DNA from: Rhynchosporium graminicola | Taxonomy: Eukaryota > Ascomycota > Leotiomycetes > Helotiales > Ploettnerulaceae | NCBI GenBank assembly: GCA_900074885.1 | Contig: FJUW01000112.1 | Span: 1 to 18,507 of the forward strand | DNA: 18,507 nt | Reading direction: 5' to 3' | In this document: piece by piece, positions 9,481-18,507 of the stretch | Layout: every line of letters starts with the position of its first letter | How positions within the stretch are numbered: the stretch's first letter is position 1 | The notes under the pieces: model-generated | What the model saw: only the letters and a program-made list of their open reading frames with translations | Databases searched by the model: none | What the model was told of the DNA's origin: nothing | Program-made: the position numbers and the translations under genes

Positions 9481-10380
9481 ACTAAAAGCCGTAAAAGTAA
9501 GAAGAAGGTCAGCTTCGAGTGGTCAGTCGAGGAAAGATAGAGTACAGACCTCGTCAAGTAAGTCCACGTCGCGTAGTTAATCGGGAAAGATCTTAATAGG
9601 GCCGATAGATCGCTTTATTACGGTATTACGCGATTATCTGATCGAAGGTCGCGTGCTAATTTAGGGTAGAACTCTTTAAGTAGCTTGTCGATAGCTCTGT
9701 CGTTTACTTCTTACGCGACCTCGAACGAGCATACTTATAATATAGTAAGGACTCGTCAGGCAGCCCTTATCTTACTTTCTATAGCGACTCTGACAGAAGA
9801 TAGAGAAGAGTATATAAGATACTCTAGCTATCGGAGTCGGTCGAGTGATAAGCTTACTATAATTAACTCGCTATTATCAGGCGCTAGGAGAAGTAGAGAG
9901 GCGTCTTCAATCGGAGACTCAGGTTTAGTTACGATTAATTCCCTGCTACCGGAGCCTAAGAGTAATATTAAGGCGTCTATAAGCGGAGACTCGGGTTTAG
10001 CTACGATCAATTCCCTGCTACTGGACGCTAGGAGTAGTATTAAGGCGTCTATAATCGGAGACTCGGGTTTAGCTACGATTAATTCCCTACTGCCGGACGC
10101 CAGGAGTAATATCGAGGCAGCTTTAATCGCAGGCTCCGGTCTTACTGCTATCAATTCCTTACTGCCGGACGCTAGGAGTAGCGTCGAGGTATCCTTAATC
10201 GAAGACTTAGGTTTCACTATAATTAAGTCTCTCCTACTAAGAGTAGGGAGTAACGTTAATATAGGATCAGCTAGGGACTCGGGTTTCGCGATAATTAATA
10301 CCTTACTACTAGTAGCGAGAAGTAGTAATAAGGCAGTATTATTCGCAGACTATATCTCGACTCCTAGACAATTAGAATAA
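9481..10380 (+). pseudogene. Decayed ORF carrying seven 24-residue repeats
   Basis: A frame readable from 9481 (KSRKSKKKVSFEWSVEER) has four stops, at 9538, 9559, 9574 and 9667, all TAG or TAA. It is then open for 237 codons to the TAA at 10378-10380, the longest stop-free stretch in the window. No ATG begins the open part (its first start-like codon is TTG 9685), so it is a piece of a longer decayed gene. Counting from 9685, residues 1-52 are non-repetitive and include a charged TEDREEYIRY. Residues 53-220 are seven 24-residue repeats with core GDSGLATINSLLPDARS, and residues 221-231 form a short tail. The repeat is Ser, Leu, Ile and Asn-rich with one acidic and one basic position, possibly a helical or beta-strand repeat. 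No known repeat family is recognised. The antisense strand is also open across the array (9828-10217), because the 72-bp period is divisible by three. Confidence 0.45.
9841..10344 (+). repeat. 72-bp in-frame tandem repeat, seven copies
   Basis: Seven units of exactly 72 bp start at 9841, 9913, 9985, 10057, 10129, 10201 and 10273. The best-kept word is the CGATYAATTCCCTGCTA region. Copies differ by C/T at TCAATT versus TTAATT, where copies 3 and 5 keep C and copies 2 and 4 have T, and by TTCAATCGG versus ATAATCGG at the unit joint. Divergence rises toward the 3' copies (6 and 7). No indels are present, so the array kept its frame until recently or was under coding constraint when it formed. 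Confidence 0.97.
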
Positions 10381-10682
10381 CCGGTAGACTATAACCCTAT
10401 GATCGCCTTGCTATTATTATCCCTAAACTCAGAATACTTTACTACCCGATAAACGTCGCGTTTCGATTCTTTAGGCCACGAGCGAGTAAAGTAGTAGTAA
10501 TTAAAGAGAGATAAGGTAAAGAGTCCCTTAGACGAAAGGGGCCGCTAAGATCAGCGTATATTCTATTAGGATAATAGGAGGGTAAAGGGAGAGGGTTCCT
10601 AGGAACGAATAAGTAAGGGTATATTGATCGGAGATATCTCTCGGGGCGAGCTAATAGAATTATAAATATAGGGGAAGCTTCT

Positions 10683-13535
10683 ATGGACTACGAGAGTAAC
10701 TATAAGATAGTAGACTCTCTAGGCGAACTGATAGATATGTTCGATAGACCTGGGATAGACTCCTCGTAAGACAGGTACAACCGGAATATACTAAACCTCC
10801 TTCGATAATACGATATATAAGAATAGTCCGAGGAGTACTACCGACTAGCGGATATTATCTGACGCTAAACTCAGGCGGGGATCTTGGGCTATATAGACTA
10901 ACGATATAACCGGGAGGAGATTAGCTATAATACTGCTACGGGGGATAATCATTACCCGCTAGACGCTATATACGAGAATATTAAGGGGTTTCCGAGTAAT
11001 ACGATTAGACTCGGATTTAATAGTCTTCGGGGGAACTAAGAGGTAGTAGCGAGGTAAGTCCTGCCCTTAGCAGAAGTAATTAAGGAGCTTTTTACTAGTA
11101 TTTAAGATAAGAGCTCCGGGGTAAAGAATATATACCTATACTTAGAGGAGCTAGCGCAGATATTTCCTAGGACGAGTATAGATATCGATAGTATAATTAC
11201 GTTTCCGGTTTCGGTAGGAGCGTTTCGGGGAGAGCTTTACTATTACCCGACTTTCTAGTTTACACGTAGGATTATAAGTAATATAAAGATCGAACGAAGT
11301 ATTTATTATAAGAATAATAAGGGAACTTTGAGAGCAGCGACTCTTTAGCTATAATAAATCCTACACGTGTATATCAGCGGGATCTAAGGGATTTATAATT
11401 ATATAATCTACGTATTCCTACCTTATCTTTACAGGTCGGATATTCCCTTTAAGAGCCTAACGGAGGTCTAGATATAAGCTTTCACGGATAGCGTTATACT
11501 TAAGAGTATCTTCGACTATATCCTAAATATAGCTACTTAGTATATCCTACTAACTTAGCTAACGAGTTAGTTAAATACCGCGGCGAAAGCGAACGAAACC
11601 CGAATAGGGGCGCAGGATTCGATAGTAAGATAACACCGGACTTACGCTATCTAGTCCTAATACCTTAAGGCGATCTAGATAATAGTATAAAGCTATACGT
11701 AAGAAGCCGATCTGCAGGATTTCTCTAATACCTTTCTTTATATAATAAGTAAGAGTTATAAGTTGCAATTCCAAGGCTAGGATTCGTTCTTTATAGTTAT
11801 AGCTAAGTTCTACGATAAGCTCGATACTATCTTCGATTAGAGGTTCCTATAGCACGAAGAGCTATATATAGATATAGCGATAGAGATCTGCTTAAGCGCA
11901 CCTATAAAGGGGATATCTGATTAAGGAGAGGCTCAAGTATACTTATAGAAACGATATTATTTAGAGAGGTTTCTCGAGAATATATATGTCGAGCCGGTCG
12001 AGGGGGTAATATAGTACTATAACGTTAAGTTCTTATACGAGGCGGTAAATATAATATATATTCCTATAAAGAAGTCGTGGATCTATACCGCAGGCTTATA
12101 GTACTTGTAATACTATATAGTAGAGAAGGAGATTACAGATACTAGTACGATCTATCCCTTTTAGAACGAGAGTATATTAGAGCTTTGCCTCGACTAGATG
12201 ACCTAGCACTCGGTAGTATTAGATAGGAAATAGGCAGGGAAGAAATAAGAGACTATTAAGGGGGTATATCGGAACTCGAAGAAGCGAGTACGTATTGCGT
12301 ATCGTAATGCTCGTAATCGGGTATTAGCCCTACGCTTAGAGTATCGCGTTAAGAGTACGGTTCTCTTAGTCTATATAGATAAGTATCAGAGACGAGAGAT
12401 AGATCGAGGGCGCAGGTTACGGCTACTATAGTAGTTAAAGATACCCTCGTTTACGTAGGCGATAGAAACCCCTAGGTTCTGCGATTATATGCTAAGTAAC
12501 GTTCAAAAGCTATATACGCTATTCGAGGCAGTGGTAATAATAGCACCTAGTAATAGGATTATTAAAGGCCGGAGTTATCTGCTATATGCCCTGCTTTAGT
12601 GCTTTCGCTACTTCTTCTCCCGCAGTATATTAGAGATAGTGCCGAGCCTCTAGTACTAAAAGTATACGTCGCAGAGGACCGGGAGGTAGTAATATAGTCT
12701 AGCGTTCGAGAGGACCTTATTATAAATAGGCTATAGCTAGTAAGGTTCAGTAGTAGACTAGAGGCGCCTCCAGGTTACGGAGAAGGTGAAACCTTACTTT
12801 ACGATAAAGTCTTCAGATATCCTGGGTTTTAATTAGAGGACGCGTAAGGTCTGATAAGTAGCTTAGGAGCTAGATAATATTCTTAAGGTTCTCCCTGAGG
12901 CGATAGAAGGGCCGAAGCTTAATAACGTCTTGCAGCTACTTAGCTACTTATATTTCAGAAGGTATCGCTAAGAGGTCCTATAAGGTCTACTTAAGGAGGT
13001 ATATCTAGGAAAGTCTGATATCAGGAGTAAGATTAAGGAGGATAAGATTCGCTTTTATGAGTCCGACTTAGTTAGTTACTTCAGGAGGCTGTATTTTGCA
13101 TCAGGGAATAAGACGAGAGTGAAAAACCTAAGAGCTATCTTCGACTGGTTATAGTTAGCTAATAGGTCGTAGAATCGTACGCATTTCGAAGCGAAATAGT
13201 ACCGGATAATATATAGTAAGGTAGATAGGGCGCTTCGCGCATATCTAACGATTTAAGACTAATAGAGGCAGGCGTTCTTTATAGATTTCTTTCGGTTCTA
13301 TTTAGTAATACCTCTTCTAGACGGGAATAGAACGCTACTATCGACAGCAAAGCACATAGGGCAGCGTATTTAGTGGTCGGTAGTAGAGAGGAGAGGGGTT
13401 TTCGGGTGGGAGCGGCTAGAATATAATAAGATAGCGCTCCTACTATACTCTGAATCGCTCTCGATAACAAAGGAGCGAATACTAAGGTTTTTAAGGCCTT
13501 AAAGAGGGTTTCGGTATACTAGGATACTGAAAGAG
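10683..13535 (+). pseudogene. Decayed ORF of about 950 codons, unknown fungal protein
   Basis: From ATG 10683 (MDYESNYKIVDSLGELIDMF) one frame can be followed to about 13535 with no net frameshift. It is broken by about 65 stops, all TAA or TAG except two TGA. Coherent segments include FFIVIAKFYDKLDTIFD (11787-11837), GVYRNSKKRVRIAYRNARNR (12261-12320), KSDIRSKIKEDKIRFYESDL (13011-13070) and a C-terminal WSVVERRGVFGWERLEYNKI (13374-13433), followed by RYTRILKEGGEVC. The protein would be large, helical, basic and soluble, with no clear membrane segment. I have only a dim impression of similarity to a widespread uncharacterised fungal family around 11800-12200 and do not assert it. Stop density (about 1 in 15) alone does not single out this frame, and parts of the +1 frame near 12540-12850 also look open. 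The downstream gap to the converging remnant holds the 58-bp minisatellite. Confidence 0.48.
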
Positions 13536-13612
13536 GGCGGCGAGGTATGCACTAGGAGTTAAGCGCTAGGGAAGTTAGGGGGGAAATATAGTTCTGATAT
13601 CAGATGAGTTAT

Positions 13613-13957
13613 ACTAGTATTTCCTCTTACGATAGGGCTATCATGAGGCTCGTGGATATATTAGGAGGGAATGGATTTCCTCTAGCGATAGTGCTATCGT
13701 GGGGCTTATTATAATATTAGTAGGAGGTGGATTTTCCTCGTAATAAGAGTACTATCTTAGGAATTATTAATATATAAGTAGAAGGTGGATTCTCTTTATA
13801 ATAAGAGTGCTATTATAGGACTCGTTGATATATTAGTAGAAAGGGGATTTTCCTTATAGCGAGAGTACTATCATAGGACTTATTAATATATTAGTAGAAG
13901 GTGGATTTTCCTCGTGACGATAATACTACTATAAGGCTCGTTAAAACATTAGTAGAA
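13613..13957. repeat. 58-bp minisatellite, about six copies
   Basis: Units carry GTGGATTTTCCTC followed by GTACTATCATAGGACTCRTT and end in TATTAGTAGAAG. Unit starts lie at about 13613 (degenerate), 13671, 13727, 13785, 13843 and 13901, and the last unit decays after 13957. Spacing is 58 bp, except 56 bp between the second and third. Most inter-copy differences are transitions. The array sits between the ends of a plus-strand and a minus-strand gene remnant, so it was intergenic. The period is not a multiple of three. Confidence 0.95.
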
Positions 13958-14176
13958 TATATGATTATAACGGGTATCTCGTCGTCGAATGGATATATAT
14001 GAATCTATGCTACCTAGTCTAGTCTGTGGCCTAAGTAACGATCTCTCTCATCTCGGCTATATATAAAGTGAAGACATAAGGTACGCTAAGCGATAAGTAA
14101 ATATAATATAATATATGAAATCATTAGCTCTAGTAGGCTATACTTCTAGAGGTATGCGAGACCACGGGATAGTAAG

Positions 14177-15445
14177 TTAGACTTCTGCTACCTTAGCGAA
14201 TACCGTATCTTCTAGAAATCCTTCCCTCCTTTCCTTATCTATTACAGCGTTTTCCCGGTGCTTCTTATTATCTATTATCCGGGCAGGTATATATATTTCG
14301 TCCTCTATACCGCCGTCTGCTATCTCTATATCCGAGGCGTCCCTTGCAGGTTCTAAAACCGACTTTATAATCTCCTCGTCAGCTGACTTATACTCCTATA
14401 AAGATACTACAGCTTTTAGCTCCTTTACTATCTCCTTATCCGGTACCTCTTCTAACGCTCTATTCAGATCCCCACTAGCCTCTTCTCTAGGTATATCACT
14501 ATCGCTGAGCTATAGAGCGTTAAGAGTAGCTATAGGAAAGTATCTGCTGATTAACTTCTCTAACTTCTCCCCTAAGGCCCTAAGCTTAGGATCGAGATGA
14601 AGCTTATGTAACTTAGTAGTACGTAAGATCTAGTAGGCTTTACTACGCAGACGAGAATCTCTATACTTATAAAGCGCCTTAAAGTTAAAGTACTAATGCT
14701 TTAAGATGCCGTCGAGTTCGCGCTGAGCCTCTTCGTCTATATCGCTATCTAAATAACCTATATATATAGTTATAAGACCCATAGTAGCGCCCCAGATACC
14801 CTCCCGGGTAGTAAACGCCCTGCCGAAGAGGAAGCCGGTATAAATAGTAAATATAGTATAAATAACGCCGGGGGAGAGGAATAAGGCATATTCCGAAGTT
14901 TAGCGAAGAATAACTAGGTTTTCTAATTCGGCAGCGATAAGGGTAAGAGGAGCGGATAGATAGCGGAGCAAAGTAGCGATATTTATTTTAGTAAGGAGCG
15001 CAAGGAGCTATAGCTTCTTATACTCACCGGAAAGTGCGACGAGCCTAGTAAATATAGTATCGATATAGAAGGCCACGATCTAGTTAGTAAATCTAATATA
15101 AGTAGTATAGGGGATTATATCTTAGCTAGTAATATAGCATCCGAGGCGAGGGGGAAGAGTAAGGCTAAACTTAGCGTTCTATAATAGTATATTAATAAGA
15201 GCAGATATAGGAGCGCTAGTCTCGACTAGTTAGGATATAAGCTTCAGTATATAGCAGTTAATATCGCGGAATAGCCGGAGGTCCTTACTCTAGCTTCCAT
15301 CCTCATTTTCGAAGAGTATAGTAATATCCTCTTTACTCTCTATTGAATCTATAATCTAGTCCTAGAGTGCACTATATATAGGTTCCTAGCCCTTAAGGCA
15401 TAAGGCCTTAGTAAATATCTTCGGGGTGCCTATATTCTAAGACAT
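14177..15445 (-). pseudogene. Decayed ORF of 423 codons, unknown protein (3' part)
   Basis: On the minus strand, ATG 15445 (MS, stop, NIGTPKIFTKALCLKG) opens a frame that runs without net shift to TAA at 14179-14177. It has only 15 internal stops (12 TAG, 3 TAA, no TGA), a low density that supports this frame. The middle is hydrophobic, with FLSPGVIYTIFTIYTGFLFG and MGLITIYIGYL (about 14890 to 14750), possibly membrane-associated or just a buried core. The C-terminal third is acidic and charged: DSDIDEEAQRELDGIL, EIVKELKAVV, then DGGIEDEIYIPARIIDNKKH. The frame is also readable upstream of the ATG to about 15700 (SYDSRDIINLTRELLLSAF), so 15445 is probably not the true start. The remnant at 15730-16610 on the same strand is likely its 5' part. 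No family is recognised. Confidence 0.5.
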
Positions 15446-15729
15446 TTTAATATATAGGATTCCGTTAGATACGATTCCGGCGTTCATAAAGGTAGCGTTA
15501 TAGATATTCTTTCGCGCGGATAGATATAAATTAAATAAGGTAGTAAAGGCAGATAGGAGGAGTTCCCTAGTAAGGTTAATAATATCGCGAGAGTCGTAGG
15601 AAAGCTTACTATCGCTACTTAAGAGCTTAGGATTTCTGCTGAGCCTCGCGGTTACAGCGCTTCGATTCTTCGTCTGAAGCTATTAGTCTCTTATATATAG
15701 AGGCCCTGCGTAATACTATAGAAGGTTAT

Positions 15730-16610
15730 TTACGTTTTGAAATTAGATTTAGATATAGGGTAAGATATTAATAGCTTTTCGCTACCCGGGCGTGATATAA
15801 TAGGAGGTCGACTATAGTGGTTATTTTGTGTTTCGGAATGGGATTTATAAAAGGAATATTAGATAGAAGGTTTAGGCATATCGGCATACTAAAACAATAG
15901 GCGCCCTGTCGCGCGCGAGCTATCCTACGATAGTAAATAAGGTATATACGGCCGCAAAACGCGCTTATAGGAGATATAGGGTACACGGACTATAACACGC
16001 TACTAAAACCAAAATAGTATAACTAAGGCGGGATCTAGGAGGTAATAGGTATAGTAGATAGAGGAATAGTCGAGATAAACGTAAACTTGCGCTTTATATA
16101 AGCGAAAGTAACACGGATATTAGATATAATAAAAGATCAATGTTATAGTAGCACGGAGATAGATACGTTAAGAGAAGGTATTCACTAGACTTAATTACTA
16201 GCTAGTCTACTATAAGGTCTATTCTAAGTAGGTTCGCCTGTATCGATATTCTCGATAACTTCCCTTAGGTAAGTATTAGACCTTATCCATAAGATGCTCT
16301 ATAGTAATAAGTTCTTAATAGAACTCTTAGGTTTCGGTAAGAGTATTCCTAGGGGGGCGGACGGCTCCTTCGATAAGGGTATGGAGGTTATAGGCGAAGG
16401 TTAGGAGAGAGGAGCCGGAAGTGATATCGTCTGCGATATGGTAATTAGAGGTACGAGGGGCGGTGCGGAACTGCTAGGAGGAAAGGGTACTACTAGTAAT
16501 TAGAGGAAGTAGAGAAATAAAGACCGATCACTTATAAGCAGGAGCGGGAGTAGGTTAGAAGGTATCGTGAATAGGTAGCGGATCAGTCGCTATACTAGTT
16601 AGGATATTTC
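15730..16610 (-). pseudogene. Decayed ORF, probable 5' part of the 14177-15445 gene
   Basis: One minus-strand frame is readable from about 16610 to TAA at 15732-15730 with about 19 stops, nearly all TAA or TAG and one TGA. The 5' part is Pro, Thr and Ser-rich (DPLPIHDTF, then PTPAPAYK). The centre is well formed: YHIADDITSGSSLLTFAYNL, then EGAVRPPRNTLTET, IEHLMDKV and YLPKGSYREYRYRRTYLE (about 16430 to 16220). The 3' part includes YKAQVYVYLDYSSIYYTYYL and HSETQNNHYSRPPI (about 16100 to 15820). The next frame is taken over by the 14177-15445 remnant within about 50 bp, so one gene of roughly 750 codons with a frame change or intron near 15700 is the simplest reading. No family is recognised. 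Open stretches in a sister frame at 15768-15986 and 16641-16868 are probably shadows, though the latter starts with a true ATG and could hold the N-terminus. Confidence 0.4.
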
Positions 16611-16869
16611 ATAAGATATAGATAGAGGTGCTTTACGTACCTAAAAACGCAATATAGTAGAGCGTAAGGGCATCGGAAGAGAGGTAGAGATAGATAGTAG
16701 CAGCTGCGAACTGGTTCGAATTAGCCTTAGAAAATCACGACTAGAGAGGGTCTTGACTTCACGACGAAGTTCTTCTAAAGAGAGCTTGAAACCTATCTTA
16801 AGTAGCGCTTTTGGGCAATAGAATAAGTGCCGAAGCGTAAACGATAGATAAGGAAGAGTATTTATCATA

Positions 16870-17208
16870 GGAATTCGGTCGAGGGCTAAGTATTCCTAGT
16901 AGTAATATGGAATATAGCGTGACGTTACTATAGTAACAGCGCGCTAGCGTGTTTTGACATATCCATATGCTAAAATATCCTAAGTCGTATATCGGACGGC
17001 AGATCTTCTGGAGATAGTAAATATTAATTAAGATACCGATACAACGCCGGCATAAGGATATAACGAGCTATATAATTACGTAGACTATACCCTACTTAGT
17101 CGGACTACAGAGCGAATTAGCATAGGAGATTCCTGCCCTTAATATAATTTATGTATTTAATAGTAAGAAGAGGAAAGGGCCAGGCGAATAAGGTCGCGGG
17201 AAAGAGGT
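16870..17208. other. Spacer between divergent remnants
   Basis: No gene is supportable. The minus-strand remnant points left and the plus-strand remnant at 17209 points right, so this stretch would have held both promoters. Mutation-derived TATA-like words are too common in this DNA to call promoter elements. Confidence 0.5.
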
Positions 17209-18060
17209 ATGTTACTTCACTCCAGAATAGCATTCGATACTTATTCGTATAGTACTATAGCTTCAAGGGAGTTTAGCACGCGTATAATAGAAGCTTTTAA
17301 TTCGACCTTGCCCGCTAATCCGGGCTCGATATCTGTAATAATCCTATAGCTCGCATATATATATCCGGACGATGCCCTTAATAAGGTATTTATCTTATTT
17401 CCGCTTCTGCTATCGGAGATCCGCCGTGAGATCTAGAAGTGCGCGATAGCTTTCCAGATTAATATAGTCCGAGTGCGTTCCGCCGGCATTAGTTCTACTC
17501 TCGATACCTCCTTACCACGATTTATCGTACTTTAAAGGCCGATCCTCCTTACGCTCTATATAGATAGTCGATTAGTATACCTCGAGGTATATAAGTATAC
17601 TCAGGAGATATAGTATAGTATATATTTTCGGATGGATATAGATATATTAAGCTTAATCTCAAGGTCCTATAGGGAGTATATAGAGATATTGCGAATAATA
17701 AAGACTAGATTAGCCATAGGACTTAAGCGCTTAGAGATCCTATTTCGTATTTACTTTACTTATAAGGATAGTAAGATAAGTAAAGGATATAACTAGGAAC
17801 TAGATAAGGGCGGATTTTTAAAGACCTTGACTGCGTTTAGGAACCTAGTAGCTTTACACTTTATTATGATTAATAAGGAGAGATCAGTCTGGGCTCGAAG
17901 CAAGAGACGTATAAAGGAGGCAGTAGAGAAAGCGTGGAAGGGGGAGTTTAGGAGAAGAGTGAAATCTCCTGGGGTATTTCGAATATCAATATCTCTTCGC
18001 CTAGCGGAGGAGTATACGTATATCTCTAGACTAGTAACCTGCTGGGCGCGGGCATTATAG
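17209..18060 (+). pseudogene. Lightly interrupted ORF of 284 codons, unknown protein
   Basis: ATG 17209 (MLLHSRIAFDTYSYSTIASR) opens a frame to TAG 18058-18060 with only five internal stops: TAG 17347, TAG 17434, TAA 17533, TAG 17611 and TAG 17794. There is no frameshift. From 17795 it is stop-free for 88 codons. Charged helical segments include SYREYIEILRIIKTRLAIGL (17671-17730), KDSKISKGYN and KRRIKEAVEKAWKGEFRRRV, suggesting a basic, possibly nucleic-acid-binding C-terminal half; that is inference. No family is recognised. The stop density (1 in 57) is the lowest of the large remnants, reflecting few Gln or Trp codons or weaker mutation. The neighbouring +2 frame is denser in stops but runs on smoothly into the segment after 18078, so an alternative frame cannot be excluded. 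Confidence 0.5.
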
Positions 18061-18077
18061 CGAAAGGTAGATAGATA

Positions 18078-18507
18078 ATTAGAGCGAAGGAGAGGTTTAC
18101 TATAGTTCTTGAGGCGAAAATAATCCTGCTTAGCTTACGATAGAGGTAGGGAGTCTGCACTATCCTCTTTATACGATTCTTAGCTTATGAAGTAAAGTAA
18201 TAGCTAGCTGCCTTGTTTCAGATAATAGGTCTAGAGTAAAGGTTACTTATAGAGGAATTATAAAGTATATTTTTATCACGTATAAAGAATCTTACCTATA
18301 GAGATAAGACTTCTTCTATAGTTTTTAATCTTATAAGGATAATAGATAATATAGACCTATTTAGATAAGTAAAGGATATAGGCCTAAAGCTAAGGGTAAG
18401 TATCCTCAGATAACTTGGGAAGCTTATAGTAAGCTGATGTAGGGATATAGTTAATTAGAGGTTATCTATAGATTAGAGTAGTAGTAGTAGCTATCGGTAG
18501 TATAAAT
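18078..18507 (+). pseudogene. Decayed coding remnant running off the right edge
   Basis: From IRAKERFTIVLEAKIILLSL (18078-18137) one frame stays protein-like to the window end, with segments such as CTILFIRFLAYEVK, FLSRIKNLTYRDKTSSIVFN (18270-18329) and VKDIGLKLRVSILR. Interrupting codons are mainly TAA and TAG, with one TGA near 18434. It is in a different frame from the 17209-18060 remnant directly upstream and may be its continuation after an intron or indel. The composition is Leu, Ile, Arg and Lys-rich and helical. It is truncated by the window edge, and no family is recognised. Confidence 0.4.

Noticed and set aside
9828..10217. Antisense open frame of 129 codons across the 72-bp repeats
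   Set aside because: It is open only because the repeat period is divisible by three. It ends with the array, whereas the plus-strand frame continues into non-repeat protein-like sequence on the 5' side.
11571..11774. Minus-strand open frame of 67 codons, and a similar one at 13279-13470
   Set aside because: Both lie inside the long plus-strand frame and have no coding features of their own.
14050..14070. TATA box (CTATATATAAAG)
   Set aside because: TATA-like words are everywhere in this TpA-rich DNA and no start follows at a sensible distance.
3101..15445. Reassigned genetic code (TAA and TAG read as Gln)
   Set aside because: The in-frame TAA/TAG pattern would fit a UAR=Gln code. However, CpA and TpG are depleted equally in the non-coding tandem repeats, CAA and CAG codons still occur, and frames also break by shifts. 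RIP explains all of this.

Overview
The window is the left end of a chromosome from a filamentous ascomycete-like fungus. It starts with about 16 perfect CCCTAA telomere repeats on the C-rich strand, and essentially all of the remaining ~18.4 kb is decayed by what looks like repeat-induced point mutation (RIP). CpA and TpG are strongly depleted, TpA is in excess, CpG is kept, and GC stays moderate. In a hand count of 11461-11520 there are 10 TpA, 1 CpA, 0 TpG and 4 CpG. No protein-coding gene here looks functional. The fungal assignment rests on the TTAGGG-type telomere plus the RIP-type signature; I cannot name a species.

Layout from the telomere inward: telomere (1-102); a gene-free subtelomeric stretch (103-1105); five copies of an 85-bp tandem repeat (1106-1529); a minus-strand remnant of a charged, coiled-coil-like protein (about 1680-3012); a divergently oriented plus-strand remnant of about 540 codons starting at ATG 3101; a second plus-strand remnant with a lysine-rich tail (about 5128-5851); a spacer carrying two copies of a pair of short repeat modules (about 5900-7270); a plus-strand remnant with a low-complexity linker and a basic cluster (7274 to about 8980); a plus-strand remnant containing seven 24-residue (72-bp) repeats (9481-10380); a long plus-strand remnant of about 950 codons in one frame (10683-13535); six copies of a 58-bp minisatellite (13613-13957) in the gap between converging remnants; a two-part minus-strand remnant (about 16610 to 14177); and a plus-strand remnant running from about 17209 off the right edge.

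The remnants share one feature: long frames with few or no net frameshifts, interrupted almost only by TAA and TAG. This is what CAA, CAG and TGG codons become after C-to-T change at CpA on either strand. TGA is nearly absent as an interrupting codon. The tandem repeats give internal evidence for the direction of change, because individual copies keep CA or CG where sister copies have TA. I recognised no known domain with certainty (no reverse transcriptase YxDD box, no helicase or recombinase motif). The genes are therefore described by frame, composition and layout only. Frame choice is by eye and is the main uncertainty. The most interesting possibility is that this is a mutated copy of an undescribed multi-gene subtelomeric block or mobile element whose proteins could be identified after computational reversal of the RIP changes.
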